This document shows, one piece after another, positions 25,720 through 33,788 of a stretch of DNA of 64,000 nt; position 1 is the stretch's first letter, and each line of letters opens with the position of its first letter. Made by a program: the position numbers and the translations under genes. This DNA is from an uncultured Tateyamaria sp. (GTDB taxonomy: Bacteria; Pseudomonadota; Alphaproteobacteria; Rhodobacterales; Rhodobacteraceae). A model generated the notes under the pieces. The model searched no databases. It worked only from the letters and a program-made list of their open reading frames with translations, and was not told the DNA's origin. The stretch is from the NCBI GenBank assembly GCA_947501275.1, contig CANMVD010000001.1, forward strand, positions 1,364,001-1,428,000, in the 5' to 3' direction.

Positions 25720-26240
25720 CAGACTTTCGCCCCCATGTCGTGGCCCTTGATGCGCAGGATGTCCTTGAGCAGTTCCGAAATGGCCTGCAACAGCATCAGG
25801 AAAATCCCGACCAGCATGATGGCCTTGATGGGCCAGAGGTAGGGCCGCCACACGGACGAACTGCGCTCACCGCCATAACTGATCGAGTATTGAAAGCTCT
25901 CCCAGCCGCCCCACAGCAAAAAGATCAGATAGACGATCAAGAACAGCACGGTCATGGCGTCTATCTGGGCTTTGCGGTGCTCGCTCCATTCGCCATAAAG
26001 CAGGTCCATACGTACGTTTGATCCCATCTGGATCGAATAGGGGCCGCCGAGCATGTAATACGCAACCATGGCAAATTGGGCGACTTCGAGGGTCCATAGC
26101 GAGGGCGCAAAAAACGTCTTGCTTACAGATGACCACAGCAGGATCGCCATCATCACGAAGATGCCATACATGACGATGCGCCCAATGTATCGGTTCAGGA
26201 CATCAACCGTTTGGATGTATTTCAACGCAACGCTTAACAT
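25719..26240 (-). CDS. TRAP transporter small membrane subunit (DctQ-like)
   Basis: DctQ-type subunit, 173 aa, four hydrophobic helices. The conserved SLWTLEVAQFAMVAYYMLGGPYSIQMGSNVRMDLLYGEWSEH stretch lies at residues 47-90. ATG 26238-26240 overlaps the last codons of the amidohydrolase gene, whose stop is at 26234-26236, so the genes are coupled. An upstream in-frame start would extend deep into that gene and is rejected. Confidence 0.88.
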   Translation of the reverse strand: MLSVALKYIQTVDVLNRYIGRIVMYGIFVMMAILLWSSVSKTFFAPSLWTLEVAQFAMVAYYMLGGPYSIQMGSNVRMDLLYGEWSEHRKAQIDAMTVLFLIVYLIFLLWGGWESFQYSISYGGERSSSVWRPYLWPIKAIMLVGIFLMLLQAISELLKDILRIKGHDMGAKV

Positions 26241-26992
26241 GGCGCGACCTGTAGCGCTGCAAGGGCCCGTGTGACCCAAGTAGACAGCGTATCAGCCATC
26301 CTGAGTTGGGTGGCATCTTCCGAGATAAGGTCATTTCGTACTTCCAGCATGACGTTCAAATGACCGCCAGGCAGCGCATGTTCTTTCAATGTGTGCGTGA
26401 CGCCATCGGCGGGTCCATATGGTTCGTTGCGCCGGACGATCAGCGACGTGTCCGCTGCGTCAAGGATTGCATCTGCCAGCCGCGCATCGGTGTCATGAAG
26501 GACGCCGATTTCTACCTCGCGTCGTTCACCATCGTAGATCGGCGTGAAGCTGTGCACGGTGATCAGCACGGGATCTGTCTGTTCCGCGATGGTCTGGGCG
26601 ACAGCGGCGCGAAAAGGGTCATAATAGGCCGCGACGCGCTGCGTTTTCTGCGCAGCACTAAGATTCAAATTGCCGGGCACCTCCACCACTTCGCTGCGCG
26701 CAGGCATCGCATCAAGCGCATCCGGTGGGCGATTGCAGTCATAGACCAGACGCGAGATTTTGGCGGTGACCAGTGTTGCCTTGAGACGCGCGGCCATCGC
26801 CTCTGCCACAGACAACGCGCCCGGGTCCCATGCAACATGGCTCTTGCGGGCCGACTCGACCACTCCAAGGTTATCCAAAGCTACAGGGATGTGTGGGCTG
26901 GCATGCTCGCATACGATCACAATCGAAGATGTTGCGCTATGATGGCGCACATCCACAACCTCATGATCCAGCGTACTTTCCAAGTGATTCAT
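26234..26992 (-). CDS. N-formylglutamate amidohydrolase-family protein
   Basis: Zinc-dependent amidohydrolase of the FGase family, 252 aa. The pattern IVIVCEHASPHIPVALDNLG near residues 25-45, HVAWDPGALSVAEAMAARLKATLV near residues 55-78 and SRLVYDCNRPPDALDAMP near residues 83-100 identifies it. Start ATG 26992 has GGGAG upstream. No histidine-catabolism (hut) gene is nearby. In this operon an enzyme that cleaves a glutamyl amide fits well: it could release glutamate from a gamma-glutamyl acid at the end of the pathway. That role is inference; the family's textbook reaction is N-formyl-L-glutamate hydrolysis. Confidence 0.85.
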   Translation of the reverse strand: MNHLESTLDHEVVDVRHHSATSSIVIVCEHASPHIPVALDNLGVVESARKSHVAWDPGALSVAEAMAARLKATLVTAKISRLVYDCNRPPDALDAMPARSEVVEVPGNLNLSAAQKTQRVAAYYDPFRAAVAQTIAEQTDPVLITVHSFTPIYDGERREVEIGVLHDTDARLADAILDAADTSLIVRRNEPYGPADGVTHTLKEHALPGGHLNVMLEVRNDLISEDATQLRMADTLSTWVTRALAALQVAPC

Positions 26993-27109
26993 TTCAGCTC
27001 CCACTCTGGAAAAGTCTTGCCAAGACCGGTTTCTGTCAACAAAATTGTGAAAAATTTATCATCCGCATACGCGCGCTGAAAAATTTAACCTAAAAACGAG
27101 GCAACTCGG

Positions 27110-27982
27110 ATGGCCGATGCAAACCAGACAATCGCGGACCGCATTCAAGAGCGGTTGGACGACCTGACCCGGGCCGAGCGTCAATTGGCGTTGTCGATCC
27201 TTGGCAACTATCCGGCCTCGGGGCTGGGTCCGTTGGCGGCATTGGCGAAAGGCGCGAATGTGTCGGTTCCGACGGTGGCCCGTATGGTGCAAAAGCTTGG
27301 CTACAAGGGATATCCGGATTTTCAGGCCGACCTGCGCGACGAATTGGGGGCCATGGCCAAAGGGCCGATTGCCAAACACGAAACGTGGGCAGGGGCTGCC
27401 CCATCAGAGCATGTTCTCAACCGATTTACCGAGGCCGTGATCGACAACATCCGCAACACAATGGCCCATATCGACCCGGACGAATTTGACGAAGCTTGTG
27501 CACTGGTCGCGGATCCTGACCGCCACGTTCATGTCGTTGGCGGGCGGATCACCCATACTTTGGCGGAATACCTTTTTATGCACCTTCAGGTCATCCGACC
27601 CAATGTGACCCATGTTCAATCCACATCAAACACGTGGCCGCACTACTTGCTAAACGCCAAGGCCGGGGACGTATTCGTGATCTTTGATGTGCGGCGATAT
27701 GAGAACAACACCCTGAAACTTGCTGAACTGGCATTTGCCCGTGGCGCCAAGATTGTGTTGTTCACGGATCAGTGGCGATCCCCGGTACATCGTATGGCAA
27801 ATGTCACCTTGACCAGTCAGATCATCGTACCGTCCGCGTGGGACAGTGCGACCACTATCATGTTGCTGGCTGAAAGCATGATTTCCGCCGTTCAAACCCA
27901 GAACTGGGAAGACACCAAAGATCGGATGCAGGAACTGGAAGGGATCTTTGACAAGACCCGACTGTTCCGGAAATTCACTTGA
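27110..27982 (+). CDS. MurR/RpiR-family transcriptional regulator with SIS domain
   Basis: Regulator of 290 aa. The N-terminal RpiR-type helix-turn-helix (LTRAERQLALSILGNYP through NVSVPTVARMVQKLGYKGYPDFQADL) covers residues 18-75. A SIS sugar-phosphate-type effector domain follows, with HVHVVGGRITHTLAEYLFMHLQVI near residue 138 and AGDVFVIFDVRRYENNTLKLAELAFARGAKIVLFTD near residues 183-220. It is divergent from the amidohydrolase-TRAP-ligase block with 117 nt between starts. It is therefore the likely controller of that block. In roseobacters RpiR-type regulators next to amine or amino-acid pathways are not limited to sugar phosphates. Confidence 0.88.
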   Translation: MADANQTIADRIQERLDDLTRAERQLALSILGNYPASGLGPLAALAKGANVSVPTVARMVQKLGYKGYPDFQADLRDELGAMAKGPIAKHETWAGAAPSEHVLNRFTEAVIDNIRNTMAHIDPDEFDEACALVADPDRHVHVVGGRITHTLAEYLFMHLQVIRPNVTHVQSTSNTWPHYLLNAKAGDVFVIFDVRRYENNTLKLAELAFARGAKIVLFTDQWRSPVHRMANVTLTSQIIVPSAWDSATTIMLLAESMISAVQTQNWEDTKDRMQELEGIFDKTRLFRKFT

Positions 27983-28560
27983 TACATTGACTGTCAAACT
28001 ATTTTCAGACCGAGCAGGAAGACAACTACTCTGACCCATTCAGCGTGCCAAAGATTGCGGGGACGCTCGTTGCCTGTTGGGCTGCCAAGTCCGAAGCGCG
28101 GACCGCGGGTGAGCGTTCAACGCCCCCAACACGTGGGATGGCAGCGACAGCACCGCAAAAGTACATCACACTCAATAAGGTTGCGCTCGTACACGCCGTG
28201 TTAGGCTTTTTCGAAACTGATCACTGCGCTCCAACAGCCAGCGCGGTTTTTCAAAACCAAACGACCTGGCAGAGTTGATCCGATAGCCTGAGACCTTCAA
28301 AAGCACACATCTTCAGGACATGAAACGCAGGACCTTGTTTTGGATCGGGCTCTTGAGCAGGATGCCCAGATGGCCGGCTTGATCCTTGCCACCGCACAGG
28401 ACGAAACACAGACGTTGGCGGCGCATATCAACGTGTTGCCGAACGTTGTGGTAACGTTCGACAGCAGGCCGATGAAAGTAGATGCAGACCTGTCCCATCA
28501 CGGCTTGACCCACGCGCAGATAGAGCCATTTCGCTCCGCCAGCCTTCGCCACCGAAGGCC
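27983..28560. other. Gap without a recognisable gene
   Basis: No frame here shows family similarity, a plausible ribosome binding site and sustained coding character. Short open frames exist on both strands (for example 28045-28278 plus) but none is recognisable. The stretch precedes a decayed gene and may be degraded sequence. Confidence 0.5.
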
Positions 28561-29458
28561 AACAGCGTAACGAAAGACGTGATACGAACCGGCAAAAACG
28601 CGTATATTGAGGATGCACAAAGCCCGGACTATGTCGATCACGTCATCGCGCGGGACGTAGGCTTTCGCCACATGCTCGGGGTCCCGACCCGCGTCGGTGG
28701 GACGGTATGGGTTATCATCGTTCTGACCTTCAAGAGCGGCAAGAAACCAGGACCTGCATATGTTGCCATGGTTGAGACTTTCGCGGGGCAGGCTGGCATT
28801 GGCATCGGCAACGCATCTCTGTTTGCGCAAACCCAAGCGGCGCGTGTGCGTGAGCAGGCAAGCGCACAAATCCTGTAGGTCATCAACGAGGCCACATCGG
28901 ACCTCAAACTGATGTTCGATTTGATCGTCAAGAAGGCCGCAGAACTGTGCGGCGCAAGTTTCTGTATGCTCGACCGCTTTGAAGCAGAGCAATATCATAT
29001 CTGCACCAAATACGGATTTCCGCCATCATTGGCCGAGCACCAGGTCGATACATTCGCCAAGTTTGGCCTGAAGTCTGATCTGTACCTGCCTGTGATTGTG
29101 ACGTCGTCGATTGAAGGGCTCGACAGTATCGTGCGGTGTCTCGAATTGGGTGCAAACGATTACATTCTCAAGACTGTGAAGAAAGCGCTTCTCACTGCCC
29201 GTGTCAGCTCCGGCCTTGAGAAGGAACGTTTGAATGATCAGCAAAAACGCCTGCTCAGTCGCTTTGCGTCCATGGAGGTTGCGCAAGATCTACAAGCATC
29301 TGGCTTTTCCATTGGCGGCGTACACCAATGTTACCGGTATTAATGTTCTCTTGGGCGCACCGACCTTGAGCCATCTGGTCGACCCGGAGACCTGCGTTGC
29401 CATTCCATCAATCCGGTTGAAGGGCATCTCGGAGACGCTCACCGCCTAGGCGCTTTGA
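28561..29458 (+). pseudogene. Decayed GAF/receiver/adenylate cyclase signalling gene
   Basis: Fragments of one multidomain protein run in order. A GAF domain (GFRHMLGVP, then VAMVETFAGQAGIGIGNASLF) at about 28570-28878 ends at a TAG (28876-28878), exactly where related proteins have Gln in an LQVIN motif. The same frame resumes at 28879 with a second GAF start (VINEATSDLKLMFDLIVKKAAELCGASFCML). It then jumps to the end of a receiver domain (PVIVTSSIEGLDSIVRCLELGANDYI) and the linker LLSRFASMEVAQDLQASGF that normally leads into a cyclase. The cyclase core is missing; a C-terminal scrap (VTGINVLLGAPT ... LKGISETLTA) survives in another frame to 29449. One nonsense mutation, internal deletions and a frameshift make it non-functional. 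Confidence 0.75.
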
Positions 29459-29514
29459 GGGGTACGGGCACACGCGGCCTGACCGTCGATGCGCCGTTTT
29501 TCAGCAGCGTCGCT

Positions 29515-30114
29515 TCAAGCGCGGCTGCGCCAACCGTCGATGACAGCGTTACCGATTTCAGCGACATCTTTGGCGGCTGTTGTCTTGCCCTCAACCCGTA
29601 TCATGGCAAGCGCCCCCCAGAGCACGCCAAGCAAGTAGGTGGCGCGCTGTTCTATCAGGTCGTCATCGGCAATCATCTGGCCCCCTGACCGTGCATTTCT
29701 CAATGCGGACACAAATGACGACCTGAGCAGTTGGCGATATCCTGCTATGCGTTCTTTCACTTCGTCCGAGGCGCGGCGGACGTCCAAAACCGTATTTACC
29801 ATCAGGCACCCCGCATGTGCAGGTGCATCAAGATCAGCAGGCGCACTCATAGCTGTAAATAGGGATTGGATCGCATCCAGATTCCCCTGTGCCACCATGC
29901 CGTCATAGACCTCCTGCGCGCCGAGATGGTAGCGATCCAAGGCCGCCAGAAACAAACCCTCCTTGTCGCCAAACGCGTTGTAGAGGCTGATGCGTTTGAT
30001 TCCTGTGGCCGTCTCAAGCGCGTTGATCGGGGTGTCGTCAAACCCAGTTTTCCAAAACGCCACCATTGCAGCGTCTACAACCGTGTCTTCATCAAAACTT
30101 CTGGGGCGGGCCAT
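29515..30114 (-). CDS. TetR-family transcriptional regulator
   Basis: TetR repressor, 199 aa. The N-terminal helix-turn-helix reads RSFDEDTVVDAAMVAFWKTGFDDTPINALETATGIKRISLYNAFGDKEGLFLAALDRY at residues 4-62. The ligand-binding domain follows, with the C-terminal DLIEQRATYLLGVLWGALAMIRV. It is divergent from the SRPBCC/MAPEG operon, and a pair of near-identical 22-nt inverted repeats lies in the 111-nt intergenic region. It most likely represses that operon and itself. Ligand unknown. Confidence 0.88.
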   Translation of the reverse strand: MARPRSFDEDTVVDAAMVAFWKTGFDDTPINALETATGIKRISLYNAFGDKEGLFLAALDRYHLGAQEVYDGMVAQGNLDAIQSLFTAMSAPADLDAPAHAGCLMVNTVLDVRRASDEVKERIAGYRQLLRSSFVSALRNARSGGQMIADDDLIEQRATYLLGVLWGALAMIRVEGKTTAAKDVAEIGNAVIDGWRSRA

Positions 30115-30124
30115 ATCACACCTG

Positions 30125-30146
30125 TTTTATAATTTATGGTATATAA
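30125..30146. promoter_or_regulatory. 22-nt inverted repeat, left copy (candidate TetR operator)
   Basis: The sequence begins TTTTATAATTTA and ends TATATAA. It matches the reverse complement of 30179-30200 at 20 of 22 positions. Within each copy TTATA and TATAA arms form a smaller palindrome, the expected shape of a TetR-dimer site. It starts 11 nt upstream of the tetR start. Confidence 0.6.
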
Positions 30147-30178
30147 CTCTGGACAGCGCAGTTGGCAAACGCTACCCA

Positions 30179-30200
30179 TTATATAACGTAAATTATAAAA
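30179..30200. promoter_or_regulatory. 22-nt inverted repeat, right copy (candidate TetR operator)
   Basis: Reverse-complement copy of 30125-30146 (20 of 22 matches) with a 32-nt spacer. It lies 25 nt upstream of the first gene of the rightward operon. The AT-rich repeats stand out against the G+C-rich surroundings. Confidence 0.6.
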
Positions 30201-30225
30201 CGATTCTGAAACTAGGAGCGCATCC

Positions 30226-30816
30226 ATGCGGTTCATTCTTGGTCACGCTGTCCTCTGGGCAGCGCTCGCAATTTCTTTGCCTCAGCCCATCTTGGCGCAG
30301 GGTAGGTCGCCCATACTTGCGGGCGAAATCGTCGAAGGCATAACGCTACGCAGGTTGATCCATTTGGAGTTTGATCAATCCGCTTCGGACATTTTTCCAA
30401 AGCTGCTGACGCGAGTGGATCTTTATGATCCCAACATTGTCGAAGTGCGCTTTGAACACGACCAAAGCCAAAACCCAGGGCGGTTCGGTGTCGGGACGCG
30501 TCGTATCTGCATCTTTGCGGATGGGCGGGAATTGGTTGAGCCGCTGGTCGCTTACGACCCGCCGCATTCATACGGCTACACCGTCGATGCGGATCGTTCG
30601 ACGATGTCTTTGCCGGTTAGCGACATTGTCTTGCTCTATGCGTTTCAGGCGACTGATGACGGCGCAACCGACCTGACCGTTCAAGCCTATTACGATCCGC
30701 GCATTCCCGGCACGGGCCCTGTCATCGAACCCGTTCTGACCGGCACGTTGCGCCGCACGTTCCAGACCGCCGTGGATGTCTTCGGCGGCACATATCTCGG
30801 CGACGAGAAACCCTGA
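30226..30816 (+). CDS. Exported SRPBCC-like protein of unknown function
   Basis: Protein of 196 aa with a signal peptide (MRFILGHAVLWAALAISLPQPILAQ). The rest reads like a START/SRPBCC (polyketide cyclase-like) fold: LEFDQSASDIFPKLLTRVDLYDPNIVEVRFE, then strands ending in a long C-terminal helix (TGTLRRTFQTAVDVFGG). Such folds bind hydrophobic ligands. TAGGAG precedes the ATG. It is the first gene of the TetR-controlled unit. Fold assignment is from pattern and moderate; no function can be given. Confidence 0.75.
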   Translation: MRFILGHAVLWAALAISLPQPILAQGRSPILAGEIVEGITLRRLIHLEFDQSASDIFPKLLTRVDLYDPNIVEVRFEHDQSQNPGRFGVGTRRICIFADGRELVEPLVAYDPPHSYGYTVDADRSTMSLPVSDIVLLYAFQATDDGATDLTVQAYYDPRIPGTGPVIEPVLTGTLRRTFQTAVDVFGGTYLGDEKP

Positions 30817-30858
30817 GGCGATCAGCCTCTGTCTTATCACTTCCCAGGAGTACGACCC

Positions 30859-31248
30859 ATGACCTTCAAAAACACTCTTCGCAGTGTCGCAGCAGCGGCA
30901 CTGTTGCTGACGCCCTCGCTTGCACTTGCACAAAGTGCCAAGGTTGTCGAAATCGTTACGTTCGATGCGCAATCAGGCGCAGATGCGTCCGCAGTGACGG
31001 CCGCCCTTGCCCCAATTGCTGCGCAAATGGGCAAGTATGACACGTTGGTGGCGCGCTCTGTGGCGGAAGGCCCGAGCGGCACATGGACCATGGTCAACTA
31101 TTGGACAGACCGCGATGCGATGAACCGCATCAACGAAGAGGCTCTCACGTGGCCGGAATTTGCAGCATTGCCGGGTGTTGCAAATCTCGAAACGCTCCAG
31201 ATGCAGCAGCTCGATATTGCGTCCTCTGTTGGTTTGGAGGCCGAGTGA
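30859..31248 (+). CDS. Small exported protein, possible dimeric alpha/beta-barrel fold
   Basis: Protein of 129 aa with a clear signal peptide (MTFKNTLRSVAAAALLLTPSLALAQ). The mature part (VVEIVTFDAQSGADASAVTAALAPIAAQMGKYDTLVARSVAEG ... MVNYWTDRDAMNRINEEALTWPEF) is shaped like an antibiotic-monooxygenase-type ferredoxin fold, but I see no catalytic residues. AGGAG precedes the ATG, and the TGA overlaps the next start. The neighbours suggest it works with the SRPBCC proteins on a small hydrophobic compound. Confidence 0.75.
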   Translation: MTFKNTLRSVAAAALLLTPSLALAQSAKVVEIVTFDAQSGADASAVTAALAPIAAQMGKYDTLVARSVAEGPSGTWTMVNYWTDRDAMNRINEEALTWPEFAALPGVANLETLQMQQLDIASSVGLEAE

Positions 31249-31736
31249 TGCACATCGCTCGCGCCATCGCGGTGGCGGCGCCGATTGAACACGTATGGAC
31301 GATCCTTGCCACGGATTACGACAAGGTTGGCCAATGGGCGCGTGCGGTGCATGCGTCCCACCCCAACACGGCAGAACCGCCACTGAGCGGCGCGCCCGTT
31401 GCTGGCCGGATCTGTTCTGCGTCAATCGGAGATGTCACGGAGACAATTCGCACCTTTGATCCCGCCAATCACATCCTCGCCTATGATGCCAAGGCAAAGG
31501 CCATGCCCTTCTTTGTGCGCAACCTCAGCGGACGCTGGACCCTGCGCCAGAATGCCGACGCCACAGAGATTGATCTGTCCTTTGTCGCGGACATGATGCC
31601 GCCCTTTGGCATACTGATGGGCTGGGCGATGCGCCGTCAGTTCAGCACTGCAATCGACGAAACGCTCGAGGATCTGAAACACTTTGCCGAAACCGGCGAG
31701 GTCCATCCCGACAAGGCCGCCGTTCTGGCCGCCTGA
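31248..31736 (+). CDS. Cytoplasmic SRPBCC-family protein
   Basis: Protein of 162 aa, typical polyketide-cyclase/START-like pattern: MHIARAIAVAAPIEHVWTILATDYDKVGQWARAVHAS at the N-terminus, a middle ETIRTFDPANHILAYDAKAKAMPFFVRNLSGRWTL, and a C-terminal helix RRQFSTAIDETLEDLKHFAETG. No signal peptide. The ATG shares one base with the preceding stop, so it is coupled to the small exported protein. These folds bind lipids, polyketides or aromatic compounds; the ligand is unknown. Confidence 0.82.
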   Translation: MHIARAIAVAAPIEHVWTILATDYDKVGQWARAVHASHPNTAEPPLSGAPVAGRICSASIGDVTETIRTFDPANHILAYDAKAKAMPFFVRNLSGRWTLRQNADATEIDLSFVADMMPPFGILMGWAMRRQFSTAIDETLEDLKHFAETGEVHPDKAAVLAA

Positions 31737-31753
31737 AACCTAGGAATATCACT

Positions 31754-32176
31754 ATGACTGTAGAACTCTGGTCCGTATTCGTGACCGGCGGCATGCTTTG
31801 GCTGTCCATCGTTGTCCAACAGCTTCACCTCGATAAAGTCGGTGGGACCGCATATGCCTTGTCCAACCGCTCGGATCCACCACCGGATTCGGCTGTACAA
31901 AGCCGCCTGTTGCGCGCCGTGCGCAATCAAAGCGACGTTGCTGCGGTCTGGATCGCGTTGGTCGTGGTCCAACAAATCAGTGGCGCGGCGGGCGCTTTGA
32001 CCTATTGGGCCGCGCTGGCCATGATCGCATCGCGCATCCTTTATCTACCGCTTTACGCCTTTGGCGTGACGCCGTTTCGCAGCCTAAGCTGGGCGCTGTT
32101 CCTGTTCGCGGCCCCCGTCTTTGCCGTTGGCATAGTGTTGGGGCTGGACGCCATCAGTGTGGTTCAAACCCAATGA
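31754..32176 (+). CDS. MAPEG-family membrane protein
   Basis: Membrane protein of 140 aa with four hydrophobic helices. The MAPEG pattern (eicosanoid/glutathione metabolism family) is seen in SRLLRAVRNQSDVAAVWIALVVVQQ near residues 48-75 and AALAMIASRILYLPLYAFGVTPFRSLSWALF near residues 88-118. Members are glutathione-dependent transferases or peroxidases in the membrane. TAGGA precedes the ATG, and the stop overlaps the methyltransferase start by 4 nt. Confidence 0.88.
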   Translation: MTVELWSVFVTGGMLWLSIVVQQLHLDKVGGTAYALSNRSDPPPDSAVQSRLLRAVRNQSDVAAVWIALVVVQQISGAAGALTYWAALAMIASRILYLPLYAFGVTPFRSLSWALFLFAAPVFAVGIVLGLDAISVVQTQ

Positions 32177-32856
32177 GTTGGCTTGCCAAGCGCAGTGCCT
32201 CGAGGGGGCGGTCCAAAGCGGACCGCGCCCTCGACATCTACCGTCGCGCTACGGATACTCTCGCCCTTGCGCAGATAGAACCAAGCCACAGTGTTCTCGA
32301 GATTGAGCCTGGAAAGGGCTGGTTCACGGGCCTTCTGCTGGAACACATTGATGCGTCGGGACAGCTGATCGTTCAGCAACCTGCTGCTTTGGACACCTTC
32401 TTTGGACAGGATGCGCGCAAGCGCGTGGAAGGTTCAGGCAATGTACAGGCGCGCTACAGCGCGGCATCGTGGGAGACATTGGAGGCCGCTGATGCGTCCA
32501 TCGATCGGGTGGTGTGGCTGCAAGGCCCGCATGAGTTGTGGTTTACGCCGCACTCAAATGTTTCCTTCGGCCACCCGAGCAGAGTTTTTGGAGATATAGC
32601 GCGAGTTCTAAAACCGGGCGGCACCTTTGTGTTGGTCGACAACCTCGCTCCACCGGGAAGTAATCAGGTATCGGCAGGCGCGTTGCACAGAAGTGTGCCG
32701 CAAGAACTCAAATCCATTATTGAAGACACCGGTCTGCGCTTGGTCTATGAAGACTCAGCGTGGATCAGCGACACGGATGATCCTCTTGATGTGCCCACGT
32801 TTGATGCCAAGGCTCATTTGAAGACCAAGCAATTTGCGCAGGTTTACGTGAGATAG
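32173..32856 (+). CDS. Class I SAM-dependent methyltransferase-like protein
   Basis: Protein of 227 aa resembling the predicted-methyltransferase group of COG4798. The SAM-binding region is DTLALAQIEPSHSVLEIEPGKGWFTGLLLEHID near residues 34-66, with the usual Gly-rich E-x-G-x-G variant as EPGKGW. A VLKPGGTFVLVDNLAP strand lies near residue 147. Overlap with the MAPEG gene and the start ATG 32173 indicate coupling. Substrate unknown; probably the same small molecule as the neighbouring proteins. Confidence 0.8.
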   Translation: MSWLAKRSASRGRSKADRALDIYRRATDTLALAQIEPSHSVLEIEPGKGWFTGLLLEHIDASGQLIVQQPAALDTFFGQDARKRVEGSGNVQARYSAASWETLEAADASIDRVVWLQGPHELWFTPHSNVSFGHPSRVFGDIARVLKPGGTFVLVDNLAPPGSNQVSAGALHRSVPQELKSIIEDTGLRLVYEDSAWISDTDDPLDVPTFDAKAHLKTKQFAQVYVR

Positions 32857-32862
32857 ACCCAC

Positions 32863-33432
32863 ATGAAGAACAGACTGAAGGGCAACGCGCATGGGGATAG
32901 GTTTATCCTGTTGACGGGTTGCTCGTGCGGTGGGAAGTCAACGCTTCTGAAAGCCTTGGGCGCGCGGGGATTTGTGACGGTGCCTGAACCCGGGCGACGC
33001 ATTGTCGCAGAAGAAATTGCAGGCGATGGCAGGGCCTTGCCGTGGGTGGATTTGGAAGCCTTCGCGCTGCGCGCGATCGCTATGGCAAGATCCGACTTGG
33101 AAGCGGCCCGCCACCATGATGGGATTGTCTTTTTTGACAGGGGTCTTGTCGATGCGACGACGGCTCTGGAGCATGCTGGCGGCCCACCCGTCACGCAAAC
33201 GCATGGCGACAGGCAGACCTATGCCAAGCGTGTTTTTGTGTGCCCTCCTTGGCAAGAGCTCTTTGCCATGGATGCCGAGCGCCGCCATGATTTTGAGGCA
33301 GCGGTTCAGGAGTATCATCGCATCACGCAGGCCTTGGACATGCTTGGCTATGACACCGACGTGTTGCCGCGCGTATCGGTGCACGAACGGGTCGCGTATG
33401 TCTTGGCAGCACTTGAAACGGACGCGCCCTAG
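32863..33432 (+). CDS. AAA-type P-loop ATPase (AAA_28-like)
   Basis: P-loop NTPase of 189 aa. Walker A GCSCGGKST is at residues 19-27, and a Walker B-like VFFDRGLVDA near residue 87. EPGRRIVAEEI near residue 44 and the YAKRVFVCPPWQELFAMDAERRHDFEAAVQEYHRITQAL stretch near residues 119-157 are typical of a small predicted ATPase family of unknown role. Only 6 nt separate it from the methyltransferase gene. No strong ribosome binding site is visible. Confidence 0.8.
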   Translation: MKNRLKGNAHGDRFILLTGCSCGGKSTLLKALGARGFVTVPEPGRRIVAEEIAGDGRALPWVDLEAFALRAIAMARSDLEAARHHDGIVFFDRGLVDATTALEHAGGPPVTQTHGDRQTYAKRVFVCPPWQELFAMDAERRHDFEAAVQEYHRITQALDMLGYDTDVLPRVSVHERVAYVLAALETDAP

Positions 33433-33788
33433 TCGGACGGTCGCCCGAGCGTGGATTGAGATGTTGCGGTGACCCGAATTTAGACAACAGCTTTGGGTTT
33501 TGCAGTATCCCACACCCGACTCTGGCGTTGGCGGAGCAGGTCCAAAGCGCTCTTCGATGTGTCCATAATTTGTCGCCCCTGATAAGCTGCGGTTGGAGGG
33601 AGGCCCAGTCGAGCAAGCGTTATCTAAGCCTTGCCCGCGCAATGGAGTACTCTCAGTCCGGCGCAGATACTTCGCTTGATGGCCCTTTCCGAAACGCCTG
33701 GGTCATTAGCGCCAATTTTCAACGCCAGGTTTCAATCGCTGCTGGCCGGACGGAATGCTCTTCTCAAGGTGCCAATCTCCTGCCAAAC
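33433..33788. other. Gap without a recognisable gene
   Basis: The stretch between the P-loop ATPase and the convergent Sel1-repeat gene has short open frames on both strands, but none starts with a credible ribosome binding site or resembles a known family. No hairpin-T terminator is evident. Confidence 0.5.
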
